A DNA stretch of 64,000 bases from RBG-13-68-16 sp050018455. GTDB taxonomy: Bacteria; Acidobacteriota; Thermoanaerobaculia; Thermoanaerobaculales; Thermoanaerobaculaceae. Made by a program: the position numbers and the translations under genes. Under the pieces are notes generated by a model. It was not told the DNA's origin. It did not search any database and saw nothing but the letters and a program-made list of their open reading frames with translations. Below, piece after piece: positions 34,420 to 44,329 of this stretch (position 1 is the first letter of the stretch; every line of letters starts with the position of its first letter). Location: the NCBI GenBank assembly GCA_050018455.1, contig JBEKAA010000001.1, forward strand, positions 62,001 through 126,000, given 5' to 3'.

Positions 34420-35195
34420 GCCGGAGACGGAGAGGCACCCTTGGGAACCACCGCCGAAAACTGGAGGAAGCACGCGGAAGGCGATTCCTTCTCCGAAGCG
34501 CGCCTCTCGGGCGGAACCGGCACATGCTGCATCGCCTCGCGGGCCTGCACGTCGCGCAGCCAGTAGTCGGCCATCTCGATCAGCCTCATGATCTCGTTGT
34601 CGCCGCAGGTGTACTCCGGGCGGGTGTACTGGGACAGCTGGTTTCCCGAGTTGCTCGACCAAGCCTGAACTGCGCTCCGACCGCCGTAGTTGTGCGGTGC
34701 GCTGCGTCCCTCGATGATCGGGTCCCAGAGCTGTTACCGCCCCAGTCCGTACGGCTTGTAGAGCACGATTACGACGTTCTGGCCCACCCTTCGAGTCGCT
34801 CCCACTGCCAGAACTCCAGGGGTTGAAAGATCTTGTCGCAATCTATGGCCTTTTTCGCTTCGGGCGGACCCTGAATCAAGAGGACGCGCGCCCTGTCCTC
34901 CGTCGCGTTGCCGTACTCGTTTCTGCACTGCTCGAGTCGGTCCAGGTAGTTGCGCCGGAAGGAGGTGCCCAGCCCGTACTGTTCGCCCCAGAGGGTCCAC
35001 AGACGCTCCGCGAAGTCCGCTCGCTCGGCATCTCTCTCGAGGGCGAAATGTCTCCCTCTGCTCCGCCGTGATGAGCGGGTACACTTCCTCCTCCACCCAT
35101 TTACGCCGCTGGGGGAGGAGCTCCGAAACCTTCCCCGCCCGGACCGAGCCGGCGGCCGGCACCACGGCCACCAGCACCAGAACGGCCCGCCTCAT
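34420..35195 (-). pseudogene. Decayed GWxTD-like secreted protein gene
   Basis: Read on the minus strand from ATG 35195 there is a signal-peptide-like start (RRAVLVLVAVVPAAGSVRAG) then RKWVEEEVYPLITAEQRETF. The coding sense jumps to another frame near 35045 (ALERDAERADFAERLW, ATEDRARVLLIQGPP, FQPLEFWQWERLEGW), jumps again near 34780 (VVIVLYKPYGLGR), meets an in-frame TAA at 34736-34734, continues (LWDPIIEG...NEIMRLIEMADYWL), and shifts once more near 34500. The pieces in order fit the GWxTD-domain proteins of Acidobacteriota (WLEEEV.YIIT..ER..F, DRARV....GPP). It lies 22 bases after the midA stop. Real decay and assembly error are both possible. Confidence 0.7.
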
Positions 35196-35217
35196 ATTCG
35201 TGGCCCTCAAGGTCCTC

Positions 35218-36354
35218 TTACGCCTCCGCCGGAGGAGGGGTTGCGAGCTGCAGGTAGGCCTGCCACGCTCGCCCTCTTCCCTGCGCCAGCACCTTCAGAT
35301 CCGCCCCCATGCCCGACGGGAGCAGAAGGCGCTTGGCCGCGGCCAGCTGTGCCCACTCCTGCGGCCCAAGACGCTCCCCTCCGGCCACGGCGCTCGGAAG
35401 GAACGACAGCGCCCCGTGAACGGTGAGGAAGGAACCCAGGGGCCGGATCATGCCGCGCTCCCATCCTGCGTCGGCCGCGCCATTCTCCAGATCGTCGAAG
35501 TTGACGTGCGCCGTGATGTCCACCTCTCCGGGATCGCTGAGCACGTCCGCCACCAGTGCGTGCGCCCGGTAGCCGACCAGCGAACCGCCTCGGCGTGCGC
35601 GGGGATCGTACAGCCGGCGGCCGGGGTGCCCGTAGTCGAGGACCAGGGCGACCGCGTCCAGGCCGCACCAGCGCAAGTGGCCGCCGTGCACGGCGCGCGC
35701 CTGCGGCCTGATCTCCGCCACTTGACCCTCCGCGAGGGCGAGACCATGTTCGACGAGGTACGCGATGATCGCCGGTGTGCTGGGTTCCCCGAACGTCCAC
35801 TGCAGGCCGCCCCGGCCGTCCGGCTCCACGTAGTACTCGACGAGGGCTACGCCGCCCGAGTCGGCGCGCGCCGCGATCCTGTTGACTGCGAGAGCGTCGT
35901 AGTACTCCGATGCGAAAAGGACGACGGGCCCATCCGGCCAACGCGCGTCGCTCAGGCGCGCTTCGACCTCGACGCCCTTGCAGCGCTTGGCGATCCTGCG
36001 CCGCGCCCACTCGGCCGCCTCGACGGAAACCACGCGGCGCAGCACCTTCTCCCTGCGGTCGGCGAGGTGCGCGAGCAACCCCTCGAGCAGAAATCCTTCC
36101 CCCGACCCGAGCTCCACAAACGTGAGCGCCCCGCCGAACACGCCCTCGAGCTGGACCAGGAGCTCCGCCAGTGTCCGCGAGAAGATGGGGGATGTCGTTG
36201 GGGCCGTGAGGAAGTCGCCCGCCCGGCCCGCGGGCCCTGGCCCGGTTCGGCGCCGCGTGTAGTAACCGGCAGTTGGGTGGTAGAGAGCCAGCTCCATGAA
36301 CTCGGCGAAGCTCAACCGGCCCCGCCTGGCCACCTCGGCGACAATCGGGTTCAC
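35218..36354 (-). CDS. MidA-family SAM-dependent methyltransferase
   Basis: Homologue of mitochondrial NDUFAF7/MidA arginine methyltransferase (old DUF185). 378 residues. Motifs: LSFAEFMELALYHPTAGYYT, GDFLTAPTTSPIFSR, the SAM site VELGSGEGFLLEG, FASEYYDALAVNRI, VLDYGH and DPGEVDITAHVNFDD. In eukaryotes the target is a complex I subunit; bacterial targets are not settled. Starts with GTG 36354, seven bases after a TAGGCT hexamer and without Shine-Dalgarno. The variant SEYYDAL replaces the common NEFFDAL. Confidence 0.9.
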   Translation of the reverse strand: MNPIVAEVARRGRLSFAEFMELALYHPTAGYYTRRRTGPGPAGRAGDFLTAPTTSPIFSRTLAELLVQLEGVFGGALTFVELGSGEGFLLEGLLAHLADRREKVLRRVVSVEAAEWARRRIAKRCKGVEVEARLSDARWPDGPVVLFASEYYDALAVNRIAARADSGGVALVEYYVEPDGRGGLQWTFGEPSTPAIIAYLVEHGLALAEGQVAEIRPQARAVHGGHLRWCGLDAVALVLDYGHPGRRLYDPRARRGGSLVGYRAHALVADVLSDPGEVDITAHVNFDDLENGAADAGWERGMIRPLGSFLTVHGALSFLPSAVAGGERLGPQEWAQLAAAKRLLLPSGMGADLKVLAQGRGRAWQAYLQLATPPPAEA

Positions 36355-36361
36355 GAGAGCT

Positions 36362-36367
36362 AGCCTA
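36362..36367 (-). promoter_or_regulatory. Leaderless-type -10 of the MidA gene
   Basis: TAGGCT on the minus strand, then seven bases, then GTG 36354. No Shine-Dalgarno in between. The -35 region is not recognisable. Confidence 0.4.
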
Positions 36368-36381
36368 GCACCCTCCGACGG

Positions 36382-37851
<1,470 letters not shown>

Positions 37852-38155
37852 GGGCCCTCCAGCCGAGACTGTGGCTATGGCCATCGTTGGCAGGCAAACT
37901 ACCACTCTTCGAGCGCGAGCAGATCGCGCGATGATCCGCCATGGGATCGAGACCGGCGAGGTTCGATCGGTCGACATAGATCCCGCCACCGGCATCTCCC
38001 AAGCTGCGCTCCGCCAGATCGTCAGGACCTTTGCGCTCCGGCCGGGCCGCAGTTCGGCCCCGGTGCTGGCCCGCGTCGTCGGCCTGATGTTTGACGGAAT
38101 CGGAGGTCGCCAATGAGAATCCAGGCGCTCGCGGGCGCCAGCGCCGTTCCCGTGA
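37852..38155. other. Intergenic region without a supported gene
   Basis: Lies between nadA and the decarboxylase gene. A plus-strand frame of 79 codons (37878-38116) is open but resembles no family, lacks a Shine-Dalgarno and runs into the nadA 3' side, so I do not call it. No hairpin with a T-run was seen. Confidence 0.6.
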
Positions 38156-39154
38156 TCAGGGCCGACCGGGCGCTGGCGCTGCCGCCATCTCCAGCATCCT
38201 CTGCAGCGGTTTGAGGGCGGCGAGCCGAAGCTCCTCGGAAAGCTCGAGCCGAGGCACCCCGTCCCTCAGGCAGGCATAGAGATTGGTGAGCGTGTTGCGC
38301 CGCATGTACGGGCAGACGTTGCAGCCGCACTCGCCGCTCCCTCCCGGAACCGCGATGAAGCGTTTCCCGGGCGCGAGTTTCTCCATCTGGTGGATGATCC
38401 CGGGCTCCGTTGCGATGAGGAACACGGTCCCGCTGCTCTCCTGCACGAAACGGAGGATGGAGGACGTCGAGCCGACGTGATCGGCCTCGGCGAGGATCGC
38501 CTCCGGGCACTCGGGGTGCGCGGCGACGAGGGCGCCGGGATGCTCGATCTTCAACTCGACCAGGGCTTTGTGCGAGAACTGCTCGTGCACGATGCAGGTA
38601 CCCGGCCACAGCACCATCTCCCGGCCGGTAGTGCGCACGAGGTACGCTCCCAGATGCCGATCGGGCGCGAAGAGGATCGTCTTCTCGGCCGGTATCTGGC
38701 GCACGATGCGCTCGGCCGAGGACGAAGTGACGATCACGTCGGAGAGCGCCTTCACGGCCGCTGAGCAATTGATGTACGTCACTGCGACCGCGCCGGGATG
38801 ACTAGCGCGCCATCGCGCAAAGGCCTCCGGAGGGCACGATTCCTCGAGCGAGCATCCTGCCTCGAGATCCGGGATCAGCACCTCGGCCGCGGGGTTCAGG
38901 ATCTTGGCCACCTCGGCCATGAAGCGGACGCCGCAGAACGCGATCACCTTGGCGTTGGCTCGCTGAGCGGCCCTGGCGAGCTCAAGGGAATCGCCCACGA
39001 AGTCCGCGATATCCTGGATCTCCGCGTCCTGGTAGTAGTGCGCCAGGAGGATGGCTCCCCTCTCGCGCTTCAGGCGCAGGATCCCCCCGACCAGCGACTC
39101 ACGGTCCAGCGGTCCCGCGGGCGGGACGAGCGCAACGGTACCCATTCCGTTCAT
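38156..39154 (-). CDS. nadA: Quinolinate synthase A
   Basis: Condenses iminoaspartate with dihydroxyacetone phosphate to quinolinate in NAD synthesis, using a Fe4S4 cluster. 332 residues. LAHYYQDAEIQDIADFVGDSL, the three cluster cysteines (EAGCSLEESC region, GECGCNVCPYM), MAEVAKILNP, INCSAAVKALSD and the HPECPEAI motif are present. ATG 39154 lies eight bases after a perfect TATAAT on the minus strand, with no Shine-Dalgarno; the in-frame TTG 39160 is too close to the hexamer. No nadB or nadC is nearby. Confidence 0.96.
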   Translation of the reverse strand: MNGMGTVALVPPAGPLDRESLVGGILRLKRERGAILLAHYYQDAEIQDIADFVGDSLELARAAQRANAKVIAFCGVRFMAEVAKILNPAAEVLIPDLEAGCSLEESCPPEAFARWRASHPGAVAVTYINCSAAVKALSDVIVTSSSAERIVRQIPAEKTILFAPDRHLGAYLVRTTGREMVLWPGTCIVHEQFSHKALVELKIEHPGALVAAHPECPEAILAEADHVGSTSSILRFVQESSGTVFLIATEPGIIHQMEKLAPGKRFIAVPGGSGECGCNVCPYMRRNTLTNLYACLRDGVPRLELSEELRLAALKPLQRMLEMAAAPAPGRP

Positions 39155-39162
39155 CGACAACG

Positions 39163-39168
39163 ATTATA
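39163..39168 (-). promoter_or_regulatory. Leaderless-type -10 of nadA (perfect TATAAT)
   Basis: Consensus TATAAT on the minus strand in the 45-base gap between the aminopeptidase stop and nadA, ending eight bases before ATG 39154. It should start a message at or within a base or two of the ATG. Confidence 0.6.
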
Positions 39169-39199
39169 GGCTTCGGCGTGTTCCCAACCACTCAGCCGG

Positions 39200-40504
39200 C
39201 TAGTTCTCGGCGAGCATTGCCTCGATCGCGTCGGCATCCCTCGGCAGCGCAGCAGCGAGGTTCTCGGCGCCGGTCCTGGTGATGAGGTAATCGTCCTCGA
39301 TGCGGATGCCGTTCCCCTCACCGGGCAGGTAGACGCCCGGCTCGACCGTGACGATCATCCCCGGCTGGAGCTTTCCTCCCTCCCCGCCGGCGTCGTGGGC
39401 CTCCAGACCCAGGAAGTGCCCGAGGCCGTGAATGAAGAAGTTCCCGAGGGACTTGCCGCCGTCCCCCCGAACGTTGTTCTTCTCGAGCGCCGCGAACGCT
39501 GCTTTCCGCGCGGCGGCGATCGTCGACCCGGGTTTCAAGGTCTTCACCGCGGCGTCGTACGCTCCGAGCACCGCGTCGTAGAGCCTGCGCTGCCGACGCG
39601 TGAACCGTCCACTGACCGGGAAGGTCCGGGTCAGGTCGCCGCAGTGGTACCCGTGGCGCGCGCCGATGTCCACCACCACAAGCTCGCCGCGGGCCAGGAC
39701 GCCGAGGTTCGCGTCGTAGTGCAGAATGCACCCGGCTTGCCCCGACCCCACGATCGGTGGGAACGCCCACCCCTCGGCGCCGGCCTTTCGCAAAGCCGCG
39801 TAGGCGACGCCGTCGATCTCCCCTTCTCTCGCGCCGGGCCGGATCGCAAACGCTGCGGCGCTCATCGCCGCGATCGTGGCCGCGACGGCCTTTCTCATCA
39901 GGGCGACCTCGCCCGGGGACTTCCGCAGCCGCAGCTCCGTCAGCAGGGGTCCCAGATCCCGCACCGGGAAGCTCGGGAGGCGATCCCGCAGCCCCTGAGC
40001 CAGCGATTGTTCCCTGGTCAAATCCCCCGACGACGATCCCGGGAGAACCACCCAGAGCGCGCCTCCGCCCTGGAGCAACTCGCCGACGCGGTCCAGGAGT
40101 CCGGGCACGGGGCGGCGGCGGGCATCCACGACGATCTCACTCGGGTCGCGGCCGACGACCCGCTCGAAGCCGAGCTCTCGGGCCGCCTCCTCGTCCGGTC
40201 CGTACTTCGGTCCCGTCCAGGCCTCGAGCGCCGGGCGCCGGGCCGGCAGCAGCAGCGTCTCGTGCTCGCGCTCGAGCATCAAGGCCGAACCGGGGAGCTC
40301 GACACCGGTGAGGTAGAAGTAGCCCGGTTCCTGCCGAAAAGTACCGACGTCCCCGTATCCGCGGGCGTCAGTGGCGCCCAGCACCACCGCCACGTCGCCG
40401 GCCCCGAGCCGCTCGCGGATCTTTGCCCTGCGCCGCCGGTAGACCCCCGGCGATTCCAGCTCCGCAGCGTACTGCCCGCCTCGAAATGCCCGTGGGTCGA
40501 TCAT
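39200..40504 (-). CDS. Aminopeptidase P family metallopeptidase (Xaa-Pro)
   Basis: Removes N-terminal residues preceding proline. 434 residues. N-terminal creatinase-like domain (RRRRAKIRERLGAGDVAVVLG, PGYFYLTGVELPGSALML) and C-terminal pita-bread domain with all five metal ligands: Asp in VVDIGARHGYHCGD (two), His in GLGHFLGLEAHD, Glu in TVEPGVYLP and Glu in GIRIEDDYLIT. ATG 40504 has GGAGG with proper spacing; the ATG six bases upstream has none. Cytoplasmic. It is 72 bases downstream of pgsA and may be the end of that large operon. Confidence 0.92.
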   Translation of the reverse strand: MIDPRAFRGGQYAAELESPGVYRRRRAKIRERLGAGDVAVVLGATDARGYGDVGTFRQEPGYFYLTGVELPGSALMLEREHETLLLPARRPALEAWTGPKYGPDEEAARELGFERVVGRDPSEIVVDARRRPVPGLLDRVGELLQGGGALWVVLPGSSSGDLTREQSLAQGLRDRLPSFPVRDLGPLLTELRLRKSPGEVALMRKAVAATIAAMSAAAFAIRPGAREGEIDGVAYAALRKAGAEGWAFPPIVGSGQAGCILHYDANLGVLARGELVVVDIGARHGYHCGDLTRTFPVSGRFTRRQRRLYDAVLGAYDAAVKTLKPGSTIAAARKAAFAALEKNNVRGDGGKSLGNFFIHGLGHFLGLEAHDAGGEGGKLQPGMIVTVEPGVYLPGEGNGIRIEDDYLITRTGAENLAAALPRDADAIEAMLAEN

Positions 40505-40576
40505 TCGCATCCTCCAGACTCTCCGCCGTCCCGCGTCATGCCGGCCGCCCACGTGCGCCAGCGCGGGACAGTTCTC

Positions 40577-41296
40577 CTACCGGCGCTGATCATCGTGGAT
40601 CGTCTCGATCTGGACGGCGGCACGCCGTATGTAGTCGGCACCGGAAACGACAGTGAACGTCAGGGCGACATAGAAGCAGCCCATCAGCACAAGCTCGGAG
40701 ATTCGCGTCACGTTGGCGAGGAGCACCAGAGCAATCGTCAAGATGTGAAAGAACGTCGTCCACTTGCCCCACAGGGAAGGTGGAAACTCCCGTATGCCAG
40801 CGCCCAGGTAGAGGAGCAATGCCACGAGGACGATCAGGAAGTCCCGCGACAGGGCCATCACGGTGAGCCACAGCGGAATTGTGACCGTACCGGGAGTCGG
40901 CAGGGTGAGCGCCACGTACGCTGTCACCAGCAAGGTCTTGTCCGCGATCGGGTCGAGGTAGGTGCCCAGCAACGAGCGCATCCCGAGCATCCTGGCCACA
41001 AGTCCGTCGAGGGCGTCCGACACCCCGGCGGCGACGAAGATCACAAGGGCGAGCTTGTGGTCCCCTCCGACGATGGCCAGTACGAAGAACGGAATGAGAG
41101 CGAGGCGTACCAGGGTGATCCCGTTTGGGATCGTGAAAGGACGCAGCGCGGCCCGGACTTCCTGAGCGGCGCGCTGCGCCACCGCTCCCGGCCGGATCGC
41201 CGCGCGCTCCCCGCTTCTCGTCCCGGCCGCTGCGGCCGGGTGCCCTTCGTCTGCGGGGCCGATCCCGGAGCTCTTCCCGCCTCCCGGCACGCTCAC
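40577..41296 (-). CDS. pgsA: CDP-diacylglycerol--glycerol-3-phosphate 3-phosphatidyltransferase
   Basis: Makes phosphatidylglycerol phosphate, the first committed step of acidic phospholipid synthesis, in the inner membrane. 239 residues. The CDP-alcohol phosphotransferase signature is complete: SDALDGLVARMLGMRS continuing to LGTYLDPIADK (DxxDGxxAR...GxxxDxxxD). About five membrane segments. An unusual N-terminal stretch of roughly 50 polar residues precedes the first segment (FTIPNGITLVRL). GTG 41296 overlaps the crp stop (GTGA) and follows GAGGA. A start nearer residue 50 is possible. Confidence 0.92.
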   Translation of the reverse strand: MSVPGGGKSSGIGPADEGHPAAAAGTRSGERAAIRPGAVAQRAAQEVRAALRPFTIPNGITLVRLALIPFFVLAIVGGDHKLALVIFVAAGVSDALDGLVARMLGMRSLLGTYLDPIADKTLLVTAYVALTLPTPGTVTIPLWLTVMALSRDFLIVLVALLLYLGAGIREFPPSLWGKWTTFFHILTIALVLLANVTRISELVLMGCFYVALTFTVVSGADYIRRAAVQIETIHDDQRR

Positions 41297-41976
41297 TCCT
41301 CGCTCTCGGAGAGCACAGATTCCCTCAAGTAGCTCATCTTCCCTTCGTTGACGACGAGGCCCCGCTGCTCGAGGTCGTTGATCAGCCGCGTCACGGTCTC
41401 CCGCGAGGTCCCTATCGAGTTGGCGATGTCCTGGTGTGTCGGGCGCCTGACCGCCACCCACCCGTTGCCGAGAATCTGCCCGTGCTGCCGTGCCAGGCTG
41501 ATGAAGTAGCGTGCCAGTCTGCCAACCACGTCAAGGGTGGCCAATGACTCCATTTGGGCGTTCGCTCGCCGCAGGCGCAGGGAGAGCTCACGCAGCAGCT
41601 TCCGCGCGATTGCCGGATGCTGTTCCAGAAGCCGTTCGAAGTCGTCGCGCTTGACCCTGTACGCTAGCGTCGGCAGCTGAGCAACGACGCTCGCGGAGCG
41701 GGTCGCATCGTCGAGCAGAGCCATCTCCCCGAAGAACTGCCCTGGGCCCAGCGTCGCCAGGATCAGCTCCTTTCCGCCAGCCGAGGAGACGCAGACCTTC
41801 ACCCTGCCGTTGGCGATCACGTAGAGCCCGTCGGCGGCCTCATGCGCCGCAAAGATGACCTCGTCACGAGCGAACTCTCGCCGTTCCGCGGCGCGTGCCA
41901 GCGCCTCGAGTTCGGCGAGCTCGAGCTCGCCGAAAAGCGAAGCCTTACCGAGAAGATCGGTCAACGCTGCGCACAT
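41293..41976 (-). CDS. Crp/Fnr-family transcription regulator
   Basis: 227 residues. Effector domain about 15-130 with an intact cyclic-nucleotide cassette (GQFFGEMALLDDATRSASV, Glu and Arg both present), long dimer helix, and winged helix with HQDIANSIGTSRETVTRLINDLE. No cysteine cluster of the Fnr type, so cAMP or another nucleotide is more likely than oxygen sensing. ATG 41976 has a strong GGGAGGTGA. It overlaps the lipoprotein gene by 16 bases and pgsA by 4, so it is part of the compact operon. It might regulate the operon itself, but no palindromic site was identified. Confidence 0.92.
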   Translation of the reverse strand: MCAALTDLLGKASLFGELELAELEALARAAERREFARDEVIFAAHEAADGLYVIANGRVKVCVSSAGGKELILATLGPGQFFGEMALLDDATRSASVVAQLPTLAYRVKRDDFERLLEQHPAIARKLLRELSLRLRRANAQMESLATLDVVGRLARYFISLARQHGQILGNGWVAVRRPTHQDIANSIGTSRETVTRLINDLEQRGLVVNEGKMSYLRESVLSESEE

Positions 41977-43181
41977 GGGTCACCTCCCGCACCAGTCACC
42001 TGGAGGACGAGCTGGGCCGTAGCATTGCCTTCCACGACCTCCGGAAGTTGGCGGCAATCGTGCCCTCCGGAAGGACACCAGACCGGAACAGGCCTTCCGA
42101 GGACCTTTGCGAGCCGCTCGAGCGTCGCGGCGAGGTCGCGCGGCGAGACGATCCGGCCGGGTCCGAACCGACGCTCGACCGTGTCGCCCGGGATCACCCC
42201 GGCACGTGCCACCGTCACGACGTCGCGACCCTCGGGAAGCTGCACAACGTCCTCAAAGACCGGAACCACCCCGCTCGCCATCTTGGCGAGCGACGGCACC
42301 TCCCAGGCGATGATCGCCGCCAGGCCCTTGCGTCTGAGCGGACTCTCGGAGAGCGCTTTCGTCAGGTACGGCGGAGCATCTGCGAGGCGCCACGCCCTGC
42401 GGGCTTCCGCCAATAGCTCGCAGCGGTGGGGATGGTCCGCCGGCAGGCGCCCGAAGAAATCGACTGCGATGTCCCATTGGCCGAGTGCCTCGGCCACCCT
42501 CCCCTTGAGCTCCACACCATCGCCCGAGTCCGGCAGAGCGGGCACCAGCTCGGCGGCGCGCCGCGTGTCGCCCAGCGCGAGGAACGCCCGTACCGAGAGA
42601 AACCGCGCGCCCGCGTTCTCCGGCAAGACCTGACTCAACTCGCGGGCACGCGCGAGCGCCCCCTGAGGGTCTCCGTTCTTCAGCAGATCCTGTCCCTGGC
42701 CCAGCAACGTGCCCGCAAGGCTGGCCTCAAGGTCGCCGGCCACACGGTTCCACCCGGCCTCCGGCTGGAGACCGGCTGCCATCCGGGCGGCCAGGAGCGC
42801 TCCACGCAGGTCGCCCTCGCCACGGGCCGCCAGCGCGAGAAGCGCCCACGCAGAACCGTAGCCCGGATTCGCCTTGGTCAGTTCGAGAGCCCTTCCGGCC
42901 ACCGTCTCGCCCTGCAGAAACCTGATTTCAAGGTCGACCAGAGCACTGACCGCGTGCCCCCCGGGCAGCGATCGCGCCTTGCTCGTGGCCCCGGCGAAGT
43001 CACCCCTCTCACCCAGCGCCACGGCAACTCTGGCCGCTTCCGACTGTTCGGGCGTGAGTGGCGTGCCTGCCACAGGGGAACGCGTCGGATCCGGTAACCG
43101 GGTGATCCGAGCCGGGGCGGCGGTTCGACACCCTGCCGCTGCGAGGAGGATCAGCCCGAGGCTACTCCACGCCCTGCCCAA
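41961..43181 (-). CDS. Lipoprotein with tetratricopeptide-like repeats
   Basis: 406 residues. Signal peptide with lipobox LAAAGC (cysteine near residue 18). Residues about 45-300 are helical repeats of TPR type (RVAVALGERGDFAGATSKA, GSAWALLALAARGEGDLRGALLAARMAAGLQP, ARFLSVRAFLALGDTRRAAELV). The C-terminal 120 residues are an unrecognised domain with two Cys in WCPSGGHDC, possibly disulfide bonded. Starts with TTG 43181, preceded by GGAG, inside the end of hfq (20-base overlap). Faces the periplasm; function unknown. Confidence 0.75.
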   Translation of the reverse strand: MGRAWSSLGLILLAAAGCRTAAPARITRLPDPTRSPVAGTPLTPEQSEAARVAVALGERGDFAGATSKARSLPGGHAVSALVDLEIRFLQGETVAGRALELTKANPGYGSAWALLALAARGEGDLRGALLAARMAAGLQPEAGWNRVAGDLEASLAGTLLGQGQDLLKNGDPQGALARARELSQVLPENAGARFLSVRAFLALGDTRRAAELVPALPDSGDGVELKGRVAEALGQWDIAVDFFGRLPADHPHRCELLAEARRAWRLADAPPYLTKALSESPLRRKGLAAIIAWEVPSLAKMASGVVPVFEDVVQLPEGRDVVTVARAGVIPGDTVERRFGPGRIVSPRDLAATLERLAKVLGRPVPVWCPSGGHDCRQLPEVVEGNATAQLVLQVTGAGGDPCAQR

Positions 43182-43419
43182 GGTGATCTCCGTCGCCGCG
43201 CGCGAGACACACCGTTGCCACAGCGTGCTTGTAAACGAGGTGCTCGAGCCCGTGGCTCTCCACGATCAGCGCGTAGCGGTCGAAGCGCTTCAGGATCCCG
43301 GTGACTCGCTTGCCCGTGAGGAGGTAGACGTGGATCGGCCGTCCATCCCGCCGCATCGCGTAGAAGAAGCTGTCCTGTACGTTGACGCCGACCTTGGGCC
43401 GCTCCTGTCCCTGTTCCAC
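43162..43419 (-). CDS. hfq: RNA chaperone Hfq
   Basis: Sm-like hexameric protein that pairs small RNAs with mRNAs. 85 residues. Sm1 region NVQDSFFYAMRRDGRPIHVYLLTGKRVTGILKRFD and Sm2 motif LVYKHAVATV (usual YKHAISTV). The QDxF wording for the proximal U-binding site is retained. The gene follows miaA by one base, the conserved miaA-hfq order of many bacteria. Slightly divergent (FFYAMRRDG), but family membership is clear. Confidence 0.93.
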   Translation of the reverse strand: MEQGQERPKVGVNVQDSFFYAMRRDGRPIHVYLLTGKRVTGILKRFDRYALIVESHGLEHLVYKHAVATVCLARGDGDHLGQGVE

Positions 43420-43420
43420 G

Positions 43421-44329
43421 TCAAACCTCCACCCGGGCGTAAGCCTGCGAAAGCATCTCGTCCACCCGCCCGGTCAGCCAGCGCACATTCGTCTCCGCGC
43501 GAAGCCACGTCATCTGCCGTTTCGCGAGCTGCCTCGTCGCCTCAGTCGCCTTCTGGACCGCCTGCGGGACCGTCAACTCACCCGCCAACACCCGGCACGA
43601 CTCTCGATACCCGATGGCCTTCAGGGCATGCGCTCGCGGCGAAAGACCGCCTGCGAGCAATGCTTCCACTTCGCGCAAGAGCCCGGCCGCAAACATTCTT
43701 CGCACCCGCAGTTCAATCGTAGCATGAAGCGCGGCCCGAGGAGGGTTCAAACCCAGCATGACGAAGGCGTACCGAGCCTCATCCTGCCGGTGCTCGTCCC
43801 ACAGCTCCGTCACGCGCCGTCCGGAAACGAGACACACCTCGAGCGCTCTCAGAATCCGCTGACGATCGTTGGGAAGGACCCTCGCAGCAGCGACACTGTC
43901 GATCTCCTCGAGACGCCTCCTCACGGCGGCGGCGTCACGCTCCCACTCGAGTTCCAGTCTGACCCTGAGTCGCTCATCTTTCGGGGGTTCGGGGAAAAGA
44001 CCGAAAAGCAGAGCGCGAACGTAGAAGTGTGTCCCCCCTACGACAACCGGCACCCGGCCGCGACGTCGTATGTCGACGATGGCCGCGTCTGCATCCCGCA
44101 CGAACGTCCCGGCCGAGTATCGACCGCTCGGGTCGGCCACGTCGACGAGGTGGTGTGGGACCCGCGCTCGCAGCGCCATGTTAGGTTTGGCGGTACCGAT
44201 GTCAAAACCACGGTAAACCGCGAACGCGTCGGCCGAGACGACCTCGCCCCCGACCCTCTCCGCGAGCGCAGCACCCAGCGCCGTCTTGCCCGATGCCGTC
44301 GGGCCCACCAGCACGACGAGGTCACTCAT
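43421..44329 (-). CDS. miaA: tRNA dimethylallyltransferase MiaA
   Basis: Adds the isopentenyl group to A37 of tRNAs that read UNN codons. 302 residues. P-loop GPTASGKTAL at 9-18, SADAFAVYRGFDIGTAKP (usual SADSxQVYxxxDIGTAKP, with a Phe-Ala replacement), VGGTHFYVRALL, ALEVCLVSGRRVTE and the C-terminal AIGYRE and QLAKRQMTWLR are present. ATG overlaps comEC by eight bases. Part of the compact operon, directly before hfq. Confidence 0.95.
   Translation of the reverse strand: MSDLVVLVGPTASGKTALGAALAERVGGEVVSADAFAVYRGFDIGTAKPNMALRARVPHHLVDVADPSGRYSAGTFVRDADAAIVDIRRRGRVPVVVGGTHFYVRALLFGLFPEPPKDERLRVRLELEWERDAAAVRRRLEEIDSVAAARVLPNDRQRILRALEVCLVSGRRVTELWDEHRQDEARYAFVMLGLNPPRAALHATIELRVRRMFAAGLLREVEALLAGGLSPRAHALKAIGYRESCRVLAGELTVPQAVQKATEATRQLAKRQMTWLRAETNVRWLTGRVDEMLSQAYARVEV

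Noticed and set aside
37878..38116. 79-codon plus-strand open frame between decarboxylase and nadA
   Set aside because: No Shine-Dalgarno, no -10 at the usual distance and no family resemblance; kept only as part of an intergenic entry.
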